The notes beneath the pieces are model-generated. The model was not told the origin of the DNA, ran no database searches, and saw nothing but the letters and a program-made list of their open reading frames with translations. A DNA stretch of 22,719 nt. Source: an uncultured Clostridia bacterium. Lineage in GTDB: Bacteria; Bacillota; Clostridia; Christensenellales; Pumilibacteraceae. How positions within the stretch are numbered: position 1 is the stretch's first letter; each line of letters starts with the position of its first letter. This document shows positions 1 through 6,644 of the stretch, in pieces. The stretch covers positions 1-22,719 of the forward strand of contig CANDJX010000007.1 of assembly GCA_947385185.1 (NCBI GenBank), read 5' to 3'. Position numbers and translations under genes: made by a program.

Positions 1-2
1 AG

Positions 3-98
3 AAGCGTATGCTCGCCCACATACGCTCTCACCGCGCAATGAAAAAACTTACGGAGGAGGCCGGTGCGCTGTCCGCGGACGAACAGACGGGCGCTTAA
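3..98 (+). CDS. C-terminal end of an upstream phage gene (partial)
   Basis: The frame is open from the left window edge to a TAA at 96-98. It encodes about 31 residues ending in KKLTEEAGALSADEQTGA. The sequence is helical and charged, as expected for the tail of a portal or scaffold protein just upstream of a capsid gene, but the function cannot be assigned from this piece. Its stop lies inside the next ORF, which is in the +1 frame. The helical character carries on directly in that frame (KSELAALKSELAAIRR), so this may be the N-terminal side of one scaffold-like protein interrupted by a frameshift near base 95. Confidence 0.5.
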   Translation, partial: KRMLAHIRSHRAMKKLTEEAGALSADEQTGA

Positions 99-399
99 AA
101 GCGAGCTTGCCGCCCTTAAGTCGGAGCTCGCCGCTATCCGCCGCGGCGGGCTTACGCCCGGGGACGAATCCGCGTCCGCCGATGAAAAAACCGTCGTGCG
201 CGAAACCGACTTTCGCGCAAATCCGGGCGATCGGGAATCGGTCGCCGGGCAAAAATCCGGAGTTATCCCGCCCGAACCCGGAGTCGGAACCGACGTTGCG
301 ACCATACTTAACGGAGGGTTTCCGACGCGGGCGGGAAAGCTCGAGGCGCACAGCCTGAAAGAGGCGAAAGAGATTTTGCTTTCGCTTGAAAAATGGTAA
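64..399 (+). CDS. Small scaffold-like phage protein (or C-terminal half of one)
   Basis: This is 111 residues from a GTG start with GGAGGAGG at 53-60 only a few bases upstream. It lies directly before the major capsid gene, where the scaffold gene sits in P22-like phages. Two heptad-like LKSELAA units lie near residues 11-24. A flexible Gly/Pro/Asp-rich middle follows, and then a C-terminal helix with LKEAKEILLSLEKW. The first ten residues (MRCPRTNRRA) look like out-of-frame reading, because the upstream frame codes for more natural residues over the same bases. The true protein may therefore start upstream and cross a +1 shift. Known scaffolds are usually much longer than 111 residues. The scaffold role is inferred from position and helicity only. 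Confidence 0.5.
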   Translation: MRCPRTNRRALKSELAALKSELAAIRRGGLTPGDESASADEKTVVRETDFRANPGDRESVAGQKSGVIPPEPGVGTDVATILNGGFPTRAGKLEAHSLKEAKEILLSLEKW

Positions 400-432
400 A
401 AACAAAACATTAAAAAAGGAGTAAACAAAAAA

Positions 433-1584
433 ATGGTAACAATCAATTCAGCCGAAAACGCGCTTAAAAGCGTATATCTCGGAGCGGTCACCGAACTGCT
501 CAACACCAAAGTGAACCCGCTCATGACCAAGATCGAACAGACGAGCGCGGACGTATGGGGTAAGGAGATCCGCAAGGCGGTATCCGTCGGAGTGAACGGC
601 GGTATCGGAGCGGGCGACGAAGCGGGAGCGCTTCCCGCCGCGCACGGCAATCACTATCTTCAGTACGTGACCACGCTCAAGAACCTTTACGGTCAGATCG
701 AGATTTCGGACAAGGCGATCCGCGCGTCCGCGAACGACAAGGGCGCGTTTACCGACCTGCTCAACGCCGAGATCGACGGACTGCTCAAGTCGAGCAAGTT
801 CAACCTCGGGCGTATGCTTTACGGCGACGGCAGCGGACTGCTCGCGACCGTCGTGCGCGTCGTAAACGGTAAACTTGTCGTAGACGACGGACGCAATCTT
901 ATCGAAGGGCTTACCGTCGATATTTATAACGGCGACACGCTCGTCGTAGCCGGCGCGCACATAACCGACATCGATTACGGCACCGCTCAGATCTCGGTAG
1001 ACAAGAGTCTGGACGGCGTGGACGAAGATTTCTGTATTTACGTCCAGGGCAGCCGCAACAAGGAGATCACGGGCATAGGCGCGATCTTCGACACGACCAA
1101 GTCGCTTTACGGCATTGACAGAAGCACGGTGAGCGCTCTCAAGCCCGTTATAAAGAAGAACGCGGGCGCGCTCGACGAGGTAATGATACAGACCGTGATC
1201 GACAAGCTCGAAACGCAGTCCGGCTCGAACGTAGACTTCATCGCGGTCAGCGAGGACGTGCGTTACGCATACATGGAGTATATGTCGCAGTTCAAACGCA
1301 ATATCGATATGATGACGCTCGACGGCGGATTCAAGAGTATGTCGTTCAACGGCGTTCCGCTCGTTTACGACAGATTCGTACCCTCGGGCACGATGTATCT
1401 GCTCGACACGAGCGCATTCCACCTGCATCAGCTTTGCGACTGGAGATTCCTCGAAACCGAGAACGGAAACATTCTTCGTCAGAATCAAGGCTATCCAGTT
1501 TATACGGCTACGCTCGTCAAGTATTGCGATCTCATTTGCGACCGTCCGAACGGTCAGGCTATGATAAGCGGTATCGTAAGATAA
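433..1584 (+). CDS. Phage major capsid protein (HK97-fold type)
   Basis: This 383-residue protein starts at ATG 433 behind AAAAAGGAG. It looks like a HK97-fold major capsid protein. It has a helical N-terminal arm (about 1-50) and a loop with GGIGAGDEAGALP (about 57-70) that resembles an E-loop region. A long helix and its surroundings (about 90-135) include KGAFTDLLNAEIDGLLKSSK. A beta-rich insertion follows (about 140-215, VVNGKLVVDDGRN onward), perhaps comparable to the P22 coat insertion domain. The C-terminal part contains the P-domain-like SGSNVDFIAVSEDVRYAYMEY and GVPLVYDRFVPSGTMYLLDT. The last segment is the usual 'local reference to a disc/ligand' style end of such proteins. It is the anchor for calling 1-5911 a phage structural cassette. 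The assignment rests on sequence style and context, not on a search. Confidence 0.82.
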   Translation: MVTINSAENALKSVYLGAVTELLNTKVNPLMTKIEQTSADVWGKEIRKAVSVGVNGGIGAGDEAGALPAAHGNHYLQYVTTLKNLYGQIEISDKAIRASANDKGAFTDLLNAEIDGLLKSSKFNLGRMLYGDGSGLLATVVRVVNGKLVVDDGRNLIEGLTVDIYNGDTLVVAGAHITDIDYGTAQISVDKSLDGVDEDFCIYVQGSRNKEITGIGAIFDTTKSLYGIDRSTVSALKPVIKKNAGALDEVMIQTVIDKLETQSGSNVDFIAVSEDVRYAYMEYMSQFKRNIDMMTLDGGFKSMSFNGVPLVYDRFVPSGTMYLLDTSAFHLHQLCDWRFLETENGNILRQNQGYPVYTATLVKYCDLICDRPNGQAMISGIVR

Positions 1585-1737
1585 TCCGAAAGCACATTCA
1601 TCGCGTGATACGGGCTACGTGCGGTTCGGCGGCTCGGTCATGTACGCCAAAGTACAATCCCTTCGCCGCCTCTCCGCCTGTTGCCCGTCAGACGCGCGAC
1701 TGTGATTTCGGACGCATTACTCGGAGGAGGTCAATAT

Positions 1738-1998
1738 ATGAACAGAACGCATTTACGCGCCGTGACGGACGATCTGTACTTTATCGCTTCAAGACTGAAA
1801 GAGATAGATCCGACGTATTACGTCGTGTACAATCTCGATAAGTCGCGGTACGAAGTGCATTCCGACGAGCAGAGGGGCAACTCCCTCTGCTTCGTCGTTC
1901 CGTACGGAGAACTCGACGCGCGAACGCTCGATTATGCGGCGAGAACGCGCAATCCGTCGTTCGGCAAACTCCGTGGCGGCGCGGGTAAATTTCATTAA
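1738..1998 (+). CDS. Conserved-looking small phage protein, function unknown
   Basis: This is 86 residues from ATG 1738, preceded by a strong GGAGGAGG at 1722-1729. The frame stays open upstream to a TTG at 1681, but no ribosome site supports that start. The protein begins MNRTHLRAVTDDLYFIASRL and has an Arg/Tyr-rich middle (YYVVYNLDKSRYEVHSDEQR) followed by a short basic Gly-rich end. It has no membrane segment or signal peptide. It lies between the capsid gene and the gp4-like adaptor. A head-associated or decoration role is possible from position only. The 153 bases between the capsid stop and this start show no convincing gene. Confidence 0.7.
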   Translation: MNRTHLRAVTDDLYFIASRLKEIDPTYYVVYNLDKSRYEVHSDEQRGNSLCFVVPYGELDARTLDYAARTRNPSFGKLRGGAGKFH

Positions 1999-2016
1999 AG
2001 GAGGTCTTTGAAAATT

Positions 2017-2382
2017 ATGGTAAAAGACGTGCTCATCGCGGCGATGCGTATGCTCGGAATGACCGAGAACGCCGCCGCGCTCGAAGAAGAAAACGCGGAA
2101 TGCGAAAGCGAGCTTATAAATATGTACAACCTCGTCGTGAGCGAGATTGCCGAGGAATACCGTCGCAACGATTACGAAACCGCGCCGACCGTTTCTTCCG
2201 CGCTCGAAGCCGAAGCGGAGTTCTACGGCGTTTCCGGACGCGTGCTGGCTTACGGCGTGGCGGCGGAGTACTGCATTACGCACGGGCTCGACGAGGCGGT
2301 GACCTGGGACGGGCGGTACAAAGCGGCTCTGTCGGCGGCGAAGCGGCGCAGAATAAAAGTGCCGCAGAGGAGGATGATGTGA
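2017..2382 (+). CDS. gp4-like head-to-tail adaptor (tail accessory factor)
   Basis: The protein has 121 residues if it starts at ATG 2017. A TTG at 2008 would add MKI but lies only three bases after the AAAGGAGG at 1996-2004, so the ATG is preferred. The N-terminus VKDVLIAAMRMLGMTENAAA, followed by an acidic helix (ESELINMYNLVVSEIAEEY), matches the layout of P22 gp4-type adaptors, which start with a similar 'ALRKLGV' helix and bind under the portal ring. The protein is predicted to be mostly helical, ending in a basic tail (AAKRRRIKVPQRRMM). Its stop overlaps the GTG start of the next gene by four bases (GTGA), so translation is probably coupled. The order capsid, adaptor, gp10-like supports the call. 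Confidence 0.65.
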   Translation: MVKDVLIAAMRMLGMTENAAALEEENAECESELINMYNLVVSEIAEEYRRNDYETAPTVSSALEAEAEFYGVSGRVLAYGVAAEYCITHGLDEAVTWDGRYKAALSAAKRRRIKVPQRRMM

Positions 2383-3734
2383 ACAGAGTGAAGTTCCCGC
2401 GCGAAGGCGCGCGGCGTACCGTGCGCACTTTTGCCGCCAACGCGGATATGCGGTTCGACGAAGCGGTGCTTGCCGAAAGCACGGCGGCGAAGATTTCCGG
2501 GTTCGACGTGAATTCGGGCGCGCTGACCGACGGTTACGGCGTGGAGGAGTCGGAGGAATTCGGCAATCGCACGGGCAGAACGGTGTGGCAGTTCATTCGG
2601 TACGACCGCGAGGCGGGCGAGTATAAAACGCACAATATGTTCTGCGACGTAAACGGGTACGTTCACGTCGATCTCGGAAACGGATTCGAGTCGCTCGGGA
2701 CGGTCAATTTCGCCGACGTGCCGAGCGCGGTCAAGTACAGGCTGTACGGCGAAGATTCGCTCATCATGACGTCGGGCAAGGACAGGATGTTCGTGTGGGA
2801 CGGAGTGAGCGATTACGCCGAACGCGTGCTTCGTTCGCCGTACATAACGTCGATGACCATGCACTACGAGCGAATGTTCGCAACGACGGCGGGAGAAAGC
2901 AACGCCGTATACTTTTCCGACGATCTCGACCCGACGAACTGGAACGATTCGTCGCTGACCGAGGGCGGGTATATAATGCTCCTCGACGAGCGCGGCAAAC
3001 TGCTCAAGGTCGTGGATTTCCTGAACTACGTCTACATATTCCGCGAGTACGGGATTTCGCGTCTGACGGCTTATGCCGATCAGACCGAATTCGGCGTAGT
3101 CAATCTGTACGTGGGCGGCGGTCGGATCTATGAGGGCAGCGTTTGTCCGTGCGGCGACACGGTCATGATGCTCGCGTCGGACGGGCTGTATTCGTTCGAC
3201 GGTTACGACGTGACGCGTCGGCTCAAAGCGGTGCGGTTCGCGCCGTCGCCGAACGCTTCGGGCGTGTTCTCGGACGGCAAGTATTATCTCGCCGCAAACA
3301 CGACGGAGGGAGGCGAAAACGACACGCTCGTCGTTTACGATATGGCGGGCGGTACGTTCTCGCTTTCGCGACTGAATATCAAACGGCTGTGCAAGCTCGG
3401 CAGCGAAGTGTTTGCGATCATGAGCGACAATCGCATAGGAAAAGTGACGAAGTGCGCGGCGGTGTTCGGAACGCCGCTCGAAAAATATTGGGAGAGCGGC
3501 GAACTCGATTTTTCCACTCCGTCTGTTAAAACGCTCGGGAGCGTTTCGGTGCGTTCGGACGGGAACGCGTCGCTTACCGTGACCGCGGACGGAAAGAGCA
3601 GGACGTTCGGACTTAAAAGCGGAATGAACATGATAAAACCCATGCTCGGCGGGCGCACGTTTAAGTTCAGGATCGAGTCGACGGAACCGGGCGCGAGAAT
3701 AAGGCGGCTGTCGTACCGCGTGCGCGGAGGTTGA
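2379..3734 (+). CDS. gp10-like beta-propeller head/tail stabilisation protein
   Basis: The protein has 451 residues from GTG 2379, which has AGGAGG just upstream at 2368-2373 and overlaps the preceding stop. The frame is open further back to 2100, but that part is the shadow of the adaptor gene. The protein is beta-rich with repeated short strands typical of a propeller. It carries the DPTNWN stretch near residues 184-189 after AVYFSDDL, which is typical of phage stabilisation proteins of the P22 gp10 kind. Other repeats of that style are DRMFVWDGVSDY, LYSFDGYDVTRR and YYLAANTTEGG. In P22 the protein closes the head below gp4 and retains the packaged DNA. The role here is inferred from motif style plus gene order. 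Confidence 0.68.
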   Translation: MNRVKFPREGARRTVRTFAANADMRFDEAVLAESTAAKISGFDVNSGALTDGYGVEESEEFGNRTGRTVWQFIRYDREAGEYKTHNMFCDVNGYVHVDLGNGFESLGTVNFADVPSAVKYRLYGEDSLIMTSGKDRMFVWDGVSDYAERVLRSPYITSMTMHYERMFATTAGESNAVYFSDDLDPTNWNDSSLTEGGYIMLLDERGKLLKVVDFLNYVYIFREYGISRLTAYADQTEFGVVNLYVGGGRIYEGSVCPCGDTVMMLASDGLYSFDGYDVTRRLKAVRFAPSPNASGVFSDGKYYLAANTTEGGENDTLVVYDMAGGTFSLSRLNIKRLCKLGSEVFAIMSDNRIGKVTKCAAVFGTPLEKYWESGELDFSTPSVKTLGSVSVRSDGNASLTVTADGKSRTFGLKSGMNMIKPMLGGRTFKFRIESTEPGARIRRLSYRVRGG

Positions 3735-3735
3735 T

Positions 3736-4083
3736 ATGGATTACGGCAAAGACGCTTTAATGCGCGTGACGGAGCTGACGGACAGACTGGGATCGTACCG
3801 TCCGAAAGCGGCGCGGACGACTTGCAACGCGGTGCCCGCAAACGGCGCGGTCGCGGAATATTCGGGCTATGCGGCGATATTGATCCTGACCCTGACTTCG
3901 ACGGGAAGCGGGGAAATAACGGTAAAGTTCGGCGGCGAGGACGTTTGCACGGTAACGGCGGGCGGGACTTCGGTCGCTGCATTTACCGTCGATTCGGGAG
4001 GTACCGTCGCTCTGAGCGTTCCGAACGGAGTTACGGTAAGCGCCGTGACCGTGTCGGCTTACGGACGGGTCGCAAGGCTTTGA
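3736..4083 (+). CDS. Small beta-rich phage structural protein
   Basis: This is 115 residues from ATG 3736, one base after the preceding stop, with GGAGG at 3725-3729. It starts with a helical segment (MDYGKDALMRVTELTDRLGSY). The rest is Thr/Val/Gly-rich and strand-forming (STGSGEITVKFGGEDVCTV, FTVDSGGTVALSVPNGVTV), like a small jelly-roll or Ig-like fold. It occupies the place of gp26 (the tail needle) in P22 but does not look like a trimeric coiled-coil needle, so that equivalence is not claimed. A minor virion or fibre-attachment role is possible. Confidence 0.68.
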   Translation: MDYGKDALMRVTELTDRLGSYRPKAARTTCNAVPANGAVAEYSGYAAILILTLTSTGSGEITVKFGGEDVCTVTAGGTSVAAFTVDSGGTVALSVPNGVTVSAVTVSAYGRVARL

Positions 4084-4122
4084 AAAGCCGAATGAATAAT
4101 TAAGGAATTACGGGAGGTTATT

Positions 4123-4407
4123 TTGGAAATCGAAATAATATCGTCCCTGATCGAAGGCGGCTGTTATTCCGCGGTGTTCGCGGTCTTACTGTTCGTATCG
4201 CTCAGGAGCGGAAACAAACGCGAAAACTGCTATCGCGAGGTCATCGGCGAGCTGGTGGACGGGCTTAAAGCGCTCGACGTCGTAAGCGACAAACTCGACA
4301 GGCTCATCGAACTCGCCGAAGCGGCGGGAACGCGCGAAAAGAAAAGAAAGAGAGAATCCGCGGGCTCTCCCGCGGTCGGTCTGCAGCCGAAGGAGGTCGG
4401 AGCATGA
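4123..4407 (+). CDS. BhlA/UviB-like holin-family membrane protein
   Basis: The protein has 94 residues from TTG 4123 with GGGAGG at 4112-4117; there is no ATG that fits better. A single membrane segment (about residues 12-28, CYSAVFAVLLFVSL) follows a short N-terminus. Next come NKRENCYREVIGELVDGLKALDVV and a charged Lys/Arg-rich tail. This is the layout of the BhlA/UviB family (one N-terminal helix, then 'N-RE-Y--VI--L'), members of which act as holin-like or bacteriocin-release proteins. The tail is longer and more basic than usual. Its stop overlaps the ATG of the next small ORF (ATGA). The family call is from the pattern and would need a profile search to confirm. Confidence 0.6.
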   Translation: MEIEIISSLIEGGCYSAVFAVLLFVSLRSGNKRENCYREVIGELVDGLKALDVVSDKLDRLIELAEAAGTREKKRKRESAGSPAVGLQPKEVGA

Positions 4408-4544
4408 CGAAAGACGACTGCATAAGACTGAGGAAAGCGGTACTCGATATAGAGCGGCGCAAGTATGCGGAAACGCGTCCAAGCGGTTTCGAACCGTTAT
4501 TAAGGCGTTTTCCGACGCAGTCGGACGGTAAAACGTCCGCATGA
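4404..4544 (+). CDS. 46-residue phage ORF, function unknown
   Basis: A short ORF begins at ATG 4404, overlapping the preceding TGA by three bases, with AAGGAGG at 4390-4396. The product is MTKDDCIRLRKAVLDIERRK followed by 26 more residues (YAETRPSGFEPLLRRFPTQS and a short end), finishing at TGA 4542-4544. It is charged and largely helical at the start, without a membrane segment. The well-placed ribosome site, the ATGA coupling and the absence of a competing gene make it likely to be translated. Nothing in the sequence indicates its role. Confidence 0.55.
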   Translation: MTKDDCIRLRKAVLDIERRKYAETRPSGFEPLLRRFPTQSDGKTSA

Positions 4545-4566
4545 AACCAGACAGGAGATAATCGAA

Positions 4567-5550
4567 ATGACAAGAAAAAACAGCATATTTTCCGCGCTCG
4601 GCGTATCTCGCGCCAAAGCTGCCGACGAAGAACTCGAAAAGCTCATGAGTCGGTCTGAAAGAAGCGAAGCGAGCAGCCGCGATCAGCTCGAGGACGAGCT
4701 GGCGGAAATAGACAAAAAGTACGACGACGGGGAAACGGGCTCGGGCAACAAACTGCCCGAAACCGAAAAGTACGACCGTATGGAGTACGACGCGCCGAGC
4801 GACGAGGAGATTAAGACCAAAGCCGAAAGCGAGCTTGAAAAAGAGCGGCTCGAAGGCATCGAAAAGATCGAAAGCGAAAACGCCGCGTCGAAAGCGGATA
4901 AGGAGCTCGAAGCCGAAGAAGTCGCGGCGCGCGCGGAAAAACTCAAGCGCGAAACGAACGCGGCTTACGACGAGGCGGCGGACGAATTTTCGAACGACGC
5001 GCTTCGCCGCGGACTGGCGCGCTCGAGCGTTGCCGTGAACGGTAAGTCGGCTATCGAGAGCGCACGCGCGGCGGCGCTTACGCAGGCGGCGACCGAATCG
5101 GACAAGGAAGCGGCGGCTATCGAAAAAGAGATAGCCGCGCTCGAGGAGGGACGAAGGAAAGCGCTCGACGCATTCGACATCGCGCACGCCGCGAAAGTTA
5201 CAGAGCGCATAGCCGAGCTTACCGAGGAAAGAGAAAAGAAAATCGCCGAAACGCTTAAGTATAACAACGAGTTGCTCAAGCAGGAACAGAAGGATCTGAA
5301 CGACCGCGCCGAACTCGAGAGCGATCTCAAGACGGACGAGCTCAGGCGTAAAAAGCTCGAACAGGAGGTCGGCGAAAGCTCGGACGGCGCCGCCGCGGAG
5401 CGCGCCGAAGCCAAGTATAACGCGGTGCGCAATTATCTTCTCGGCATGAGCAAGGGCGACGCGGCGTATGCGATCAGGAACGACGATCTCGTGCGCGACT
5501 CGCTCAGCGACAAATATTACTTCAAGCTGTACAACGAATTCTGCAAGTGA
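4567..5550 (+). CDS. Long coiled-coil phage protein (possible internal/ejection protein)
   Basis: The protein has 327 residues from ATG 4567 behind AGGAGA. It is extremely rich in Glu, Lys, Ala and Arg. Long predicted coiled coils span about residues 20-140 and 175-290 (for example EKEIAALEEGRRKALDAFD). A less charged middle segment includes NDALRRGLARSSVAVNGKSA, and the C-terminus is more globular (YLLGMSKGDAAYAIRND to YYFKLYNEFCK). In P22-type cassettes the long helical ejection proteins follow the head-completion genes, so an internal virion or ejection role is plausible. A late scaffold or tail-associated role cannot be excluded. No enzymatic motif is seen. The downstream holin starts ten bases after its stop. 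Confidence 0.65.
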   Translation: MTRKNSIFSALGVSRAKAADEELEKLMSRSERSEASSRDQLEDELAEIDKKYDDGETGSGNKLPETEKYDRMEYDAPSDEEIKTKAESELEKERLEGIEKIESENAASKADKELEAEEVAARAEKLKRETNAAYDEAADEFSNDALRRGLARSSVAVNGKSAIESARAAALTQAATESDKEAAAIEKEIAALEEGRRKALDAFDIAHAAKVTERIAELTEEREKKIAETLKYNNELLKQEQKDLNDRAELESDLKTDELRRKKLEQEVGESSDGAAAERAEAKYNAVRNYLLGMSKGDAAYAIRNDDLVRDSLSDKYYFKLYNEFCK

Positions 5551-5560
5551 GGACGGGTTT

Positions 5561-5911
5561 ATGAAAATTACCAAAAAAAGCGTGCTCGCGCTCGCTTCGT
5601 TCGTGCTTCTCATGCTTCAGGCGTTCGGGATCAAATTCGACGTTCCGGTAGTGAACGAACTTTTATCGTCTGCGGCGTCCGTGCTCGTCATGCTCGGTAT
5701 AATAACCGATACCGGCGACGGCAAAGGGGACAAGACCGAGAACGGCGCCGACGGCAAAACCGGGAGCAAGACCGATACGCGCTTGCCCGACGAGAGAACG
5801 GAAACAAAGGAAGATAAAGTCCGTGAATGCGCCGAAAGCATGACCCGAACAGGTAAAACCGAATCGGATCAGGACGGAAACGAAAGCCATGACGGCGGGG
5901 ACGAAAACTAA
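5561..5911 (+). CDS. phiLC3-type phage holin
   Basis: The protein has 116 residues from ATG 5561 (GTGAGGA overlapping the previous stop serves as ribosome site). Two short hydrophobic segments at about 6-24 and 33-48 enclose FGIKFDVPVVNELLSSAASV. They end in LGIITDTGDGKG, which matches the 'VNELLS...LVMLGIITDPT' pattern of phiLC3-family holins. The usual LPIVNE-like core is present, but the C-terminal tail (about 50-116) is unusually long and highly acidic and polar (Asp, Glu, Lys, Thr), rather than the customary few tens of residues. The product would make membrane lesions that release an endolysin, but no endolysin gene follows. It is the last gene of the phage cassette and is followed by a terminator. 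Confidence 0.7.
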   Translation: MKITKKSVLALASFVLLMLQAFGIKFDVPVVNELLSSAASVLVMLGIITDTGDGKGDKTENGADGKTGSKTDTRLPDERTETKEDKVRECAESMTRTGKTESDQDGNESHDGGDEN

Positions 5912-5969
5912 ACGAAAAGGACTGTCGCGTTAATCGCATGAAAGTCCGGAAACATGAATGATCATGCAA

Positions 5970-6007
5970 AAAAACGGTTTGAATTCGCTATGATTCAAGC
6001 CGTTTTT
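5970..6007 (+). terminator. Terminator after the phage cassette
   Basis: A 15-base stem (AAAAACGGTTTGAAT, 5970-5984) pairs with ATTCAAGCCGTTTTT (5993-6007) around an 8-base loop, with one G-U pair. The T-run on the right arm makes it a Rho-independent terminator; the A-run on the left makes it possibly bidirectional. It lies 59 bases after the holin stop. Confidence 0.8.
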
Positions 6008-6124
6008 GTTGCTTTTCGTGAAATATTTCGGCGCGACCGCCTTTTTCATTACATATAGCCGGAGTTTATCGGCGCGAAAGGACGTATTATGCATAGGAAG
6101 TATCATGCCGATGTTTTTTTTATT

Positions 6125-6278
6125 CGTCATTGCGAGGCTGTTGCCGAAGCAATCCAGGAGGTTTTTTATTTATTCTTTACCGGATTGCTTTGTCGCTTTG
6201 CTCCTCGCAATGACGGAAAGGGTGGTTTTTACTCGTTCTTTACCGGATTGCTTTGTCGCTTCGCTCCGCGCAATGACG
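6125..6278. repeat. Dispersed inverted-repeat element of the CGTCATTGCGAGG family
   Basis: The left end CGTCATTGCGAGG...GAAGCAATCC (6125-6155) is the inverse complement of GGATTGC...CCTCGCAATGACG (6182-6215). The right half is then repeated as TTCTTTACCGGATTGCTTTG... up to CAATGACG (6245-6278). The right halves differ at a few bases (CTTTGCTCCTCG versus CTTCGCTCCGCG). Sequences with these ends are known as short non-coding dispersed repeats in many bacterial genomes. Open frames inside it give the characteristic spurious peptides (HCEAVAEAIQ, FAPRNDG) and should not be annotated as genes. Confidence 0.8.
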
Positions 6279-6361
6279 GGAAGTATTATGCTTAATACGG
6301 GAAGTATCACGCACGGAAAGAATAGTGCTTATCCTAAGTAAAATAATTTCAAATTTACTGT

Positions 6362-6458
6362 TCGGTTTGTTCTTAATGTACTGATGATTTTACTTTTGTC
6401 GGTTGGTCTTAAACGTACCGACGGTTTTGATTTTTCGGTTTATTCTTAAATGTACCGA
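6362..6458. repeat. Three palindromic TCGGT...ACCGA sites, 36-37 bp apart
   Basis: Units start at 6362, 6399 and 6435. Each has TCGGT, a centre containing TCTTAA and a right arm (ACTGA in the first, ACCGA in the others), 23-24 bases long. The near-constant spacing and outer inverted arms suggest protein binding sites or an iteron-like array. No protein in the window is tied to them. Confidence 0.65.
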
Positions 6459-6480
6459 ACAAAAATCAACGAATAATGAA

Positions 6481-6600
6481 AATTTTTCGGTAGCAGTGAA
6501 AGATATTCGGATATTTGTAAAATCTTTCAGTAGCAGTGAAAAATATTTCAAAATTCACAAAATCTTTCAGTAATAGTGAAAGATTTTATTGACACTGGCA
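6481..6600. repeat. Three 40-bp imperfect repeats with TTTCA-N7-TGAAA palindromes
   Basis: Repeat units begin at 6481, 6521 and 6561, exactly 40 bases apart. Each contains CTTTCA (TTTTCG in the first copy), GTAGCAG or GTAATAG, then TGAAA. The third copy is the best palindrome: AAAATCTTTCA (6559-6569) and TGAAAGATTTT (6577-6587) around seven bases, ending one base before the -35 box at 6589. This geometry is that of an operator controlling the ATPase promoter. Confidence 0.75.
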
Positions 6601-6617
6601 GTAATATTTGGTATAAT
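6589..6617 (+). promoter_or_regulatory. Consensus sigma-A promoter of ATPase 1
   Basis: TTGACA (6589-6594) and TATAAT (6612-6617) are separated by exactly 17 bases. Transcription would begin near 6624, leaving about 20 bases of leader before ATG 6645. Both hexamers are perfect, so expression is probably limited by a repressor at the adjoining palindromes. Confidence 0.85.
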
Positions 6618-6644
6618 TCAATAAAATACACTCGGGGTGGTGAA

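Larger units (their letters stand above)
5912..6644. other. 733-base non-coding stretch between prophage and ATPase gene
   Basis: This long gap holds, in order: a terminator (5970-6007), an inverted-repeat dispersed element (6125-6278), two families of palindromic sites each in three copies (6362-6458 and 6481-6587), and a sigma-A promoter (6589-6617). The small open frames across 6006-6341 fall in the repeat element and are not convincing genes. Base composition turns AT-rich from about 6330 onward, unlike the flanking phage genes. No att duplication could be recognised, because the left prophage end is outside the window. Confidence 0.8.

Noticed and set aside
1585..1737. Short gene between capsid and the 86-residue protein
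   Set aside because: A frame from 1586 codes for about 38 residues (including DTGYVRFGGSVMYAKVQ), but it has no ribosome site and ends before the next start; evidence is too weak.
1681..1737. N-terminal extension of the 86-residue protein from TTG 1681
   Set aside because: The strong GGAGGAGG at 1722-1729 points to ATG 1738, and the extension has no ribosome site.
4186..5613. 475-residue open frame opposite the coiled-coil gene
   Set aside because: It is a Phe/Arg/Leu-rich antisense image of Glu/Lys/Ala-rich codons and crosses several well-supported genes.
6006..6341. Small open frames in the repeat element
   Set aside because: They translate the dispersed repeat (peptides such as HCEAVAEAIQ and FAPRNDG), lack ribosome sites and are interrupted between copies.
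6362..6600. CRISPR-like array
   Set aside because: Only three imperfect units of each type are present. The repeats are palindromic operators with similar spacers rather than identical repeats with unique spacers, and no cas gene is nearby.
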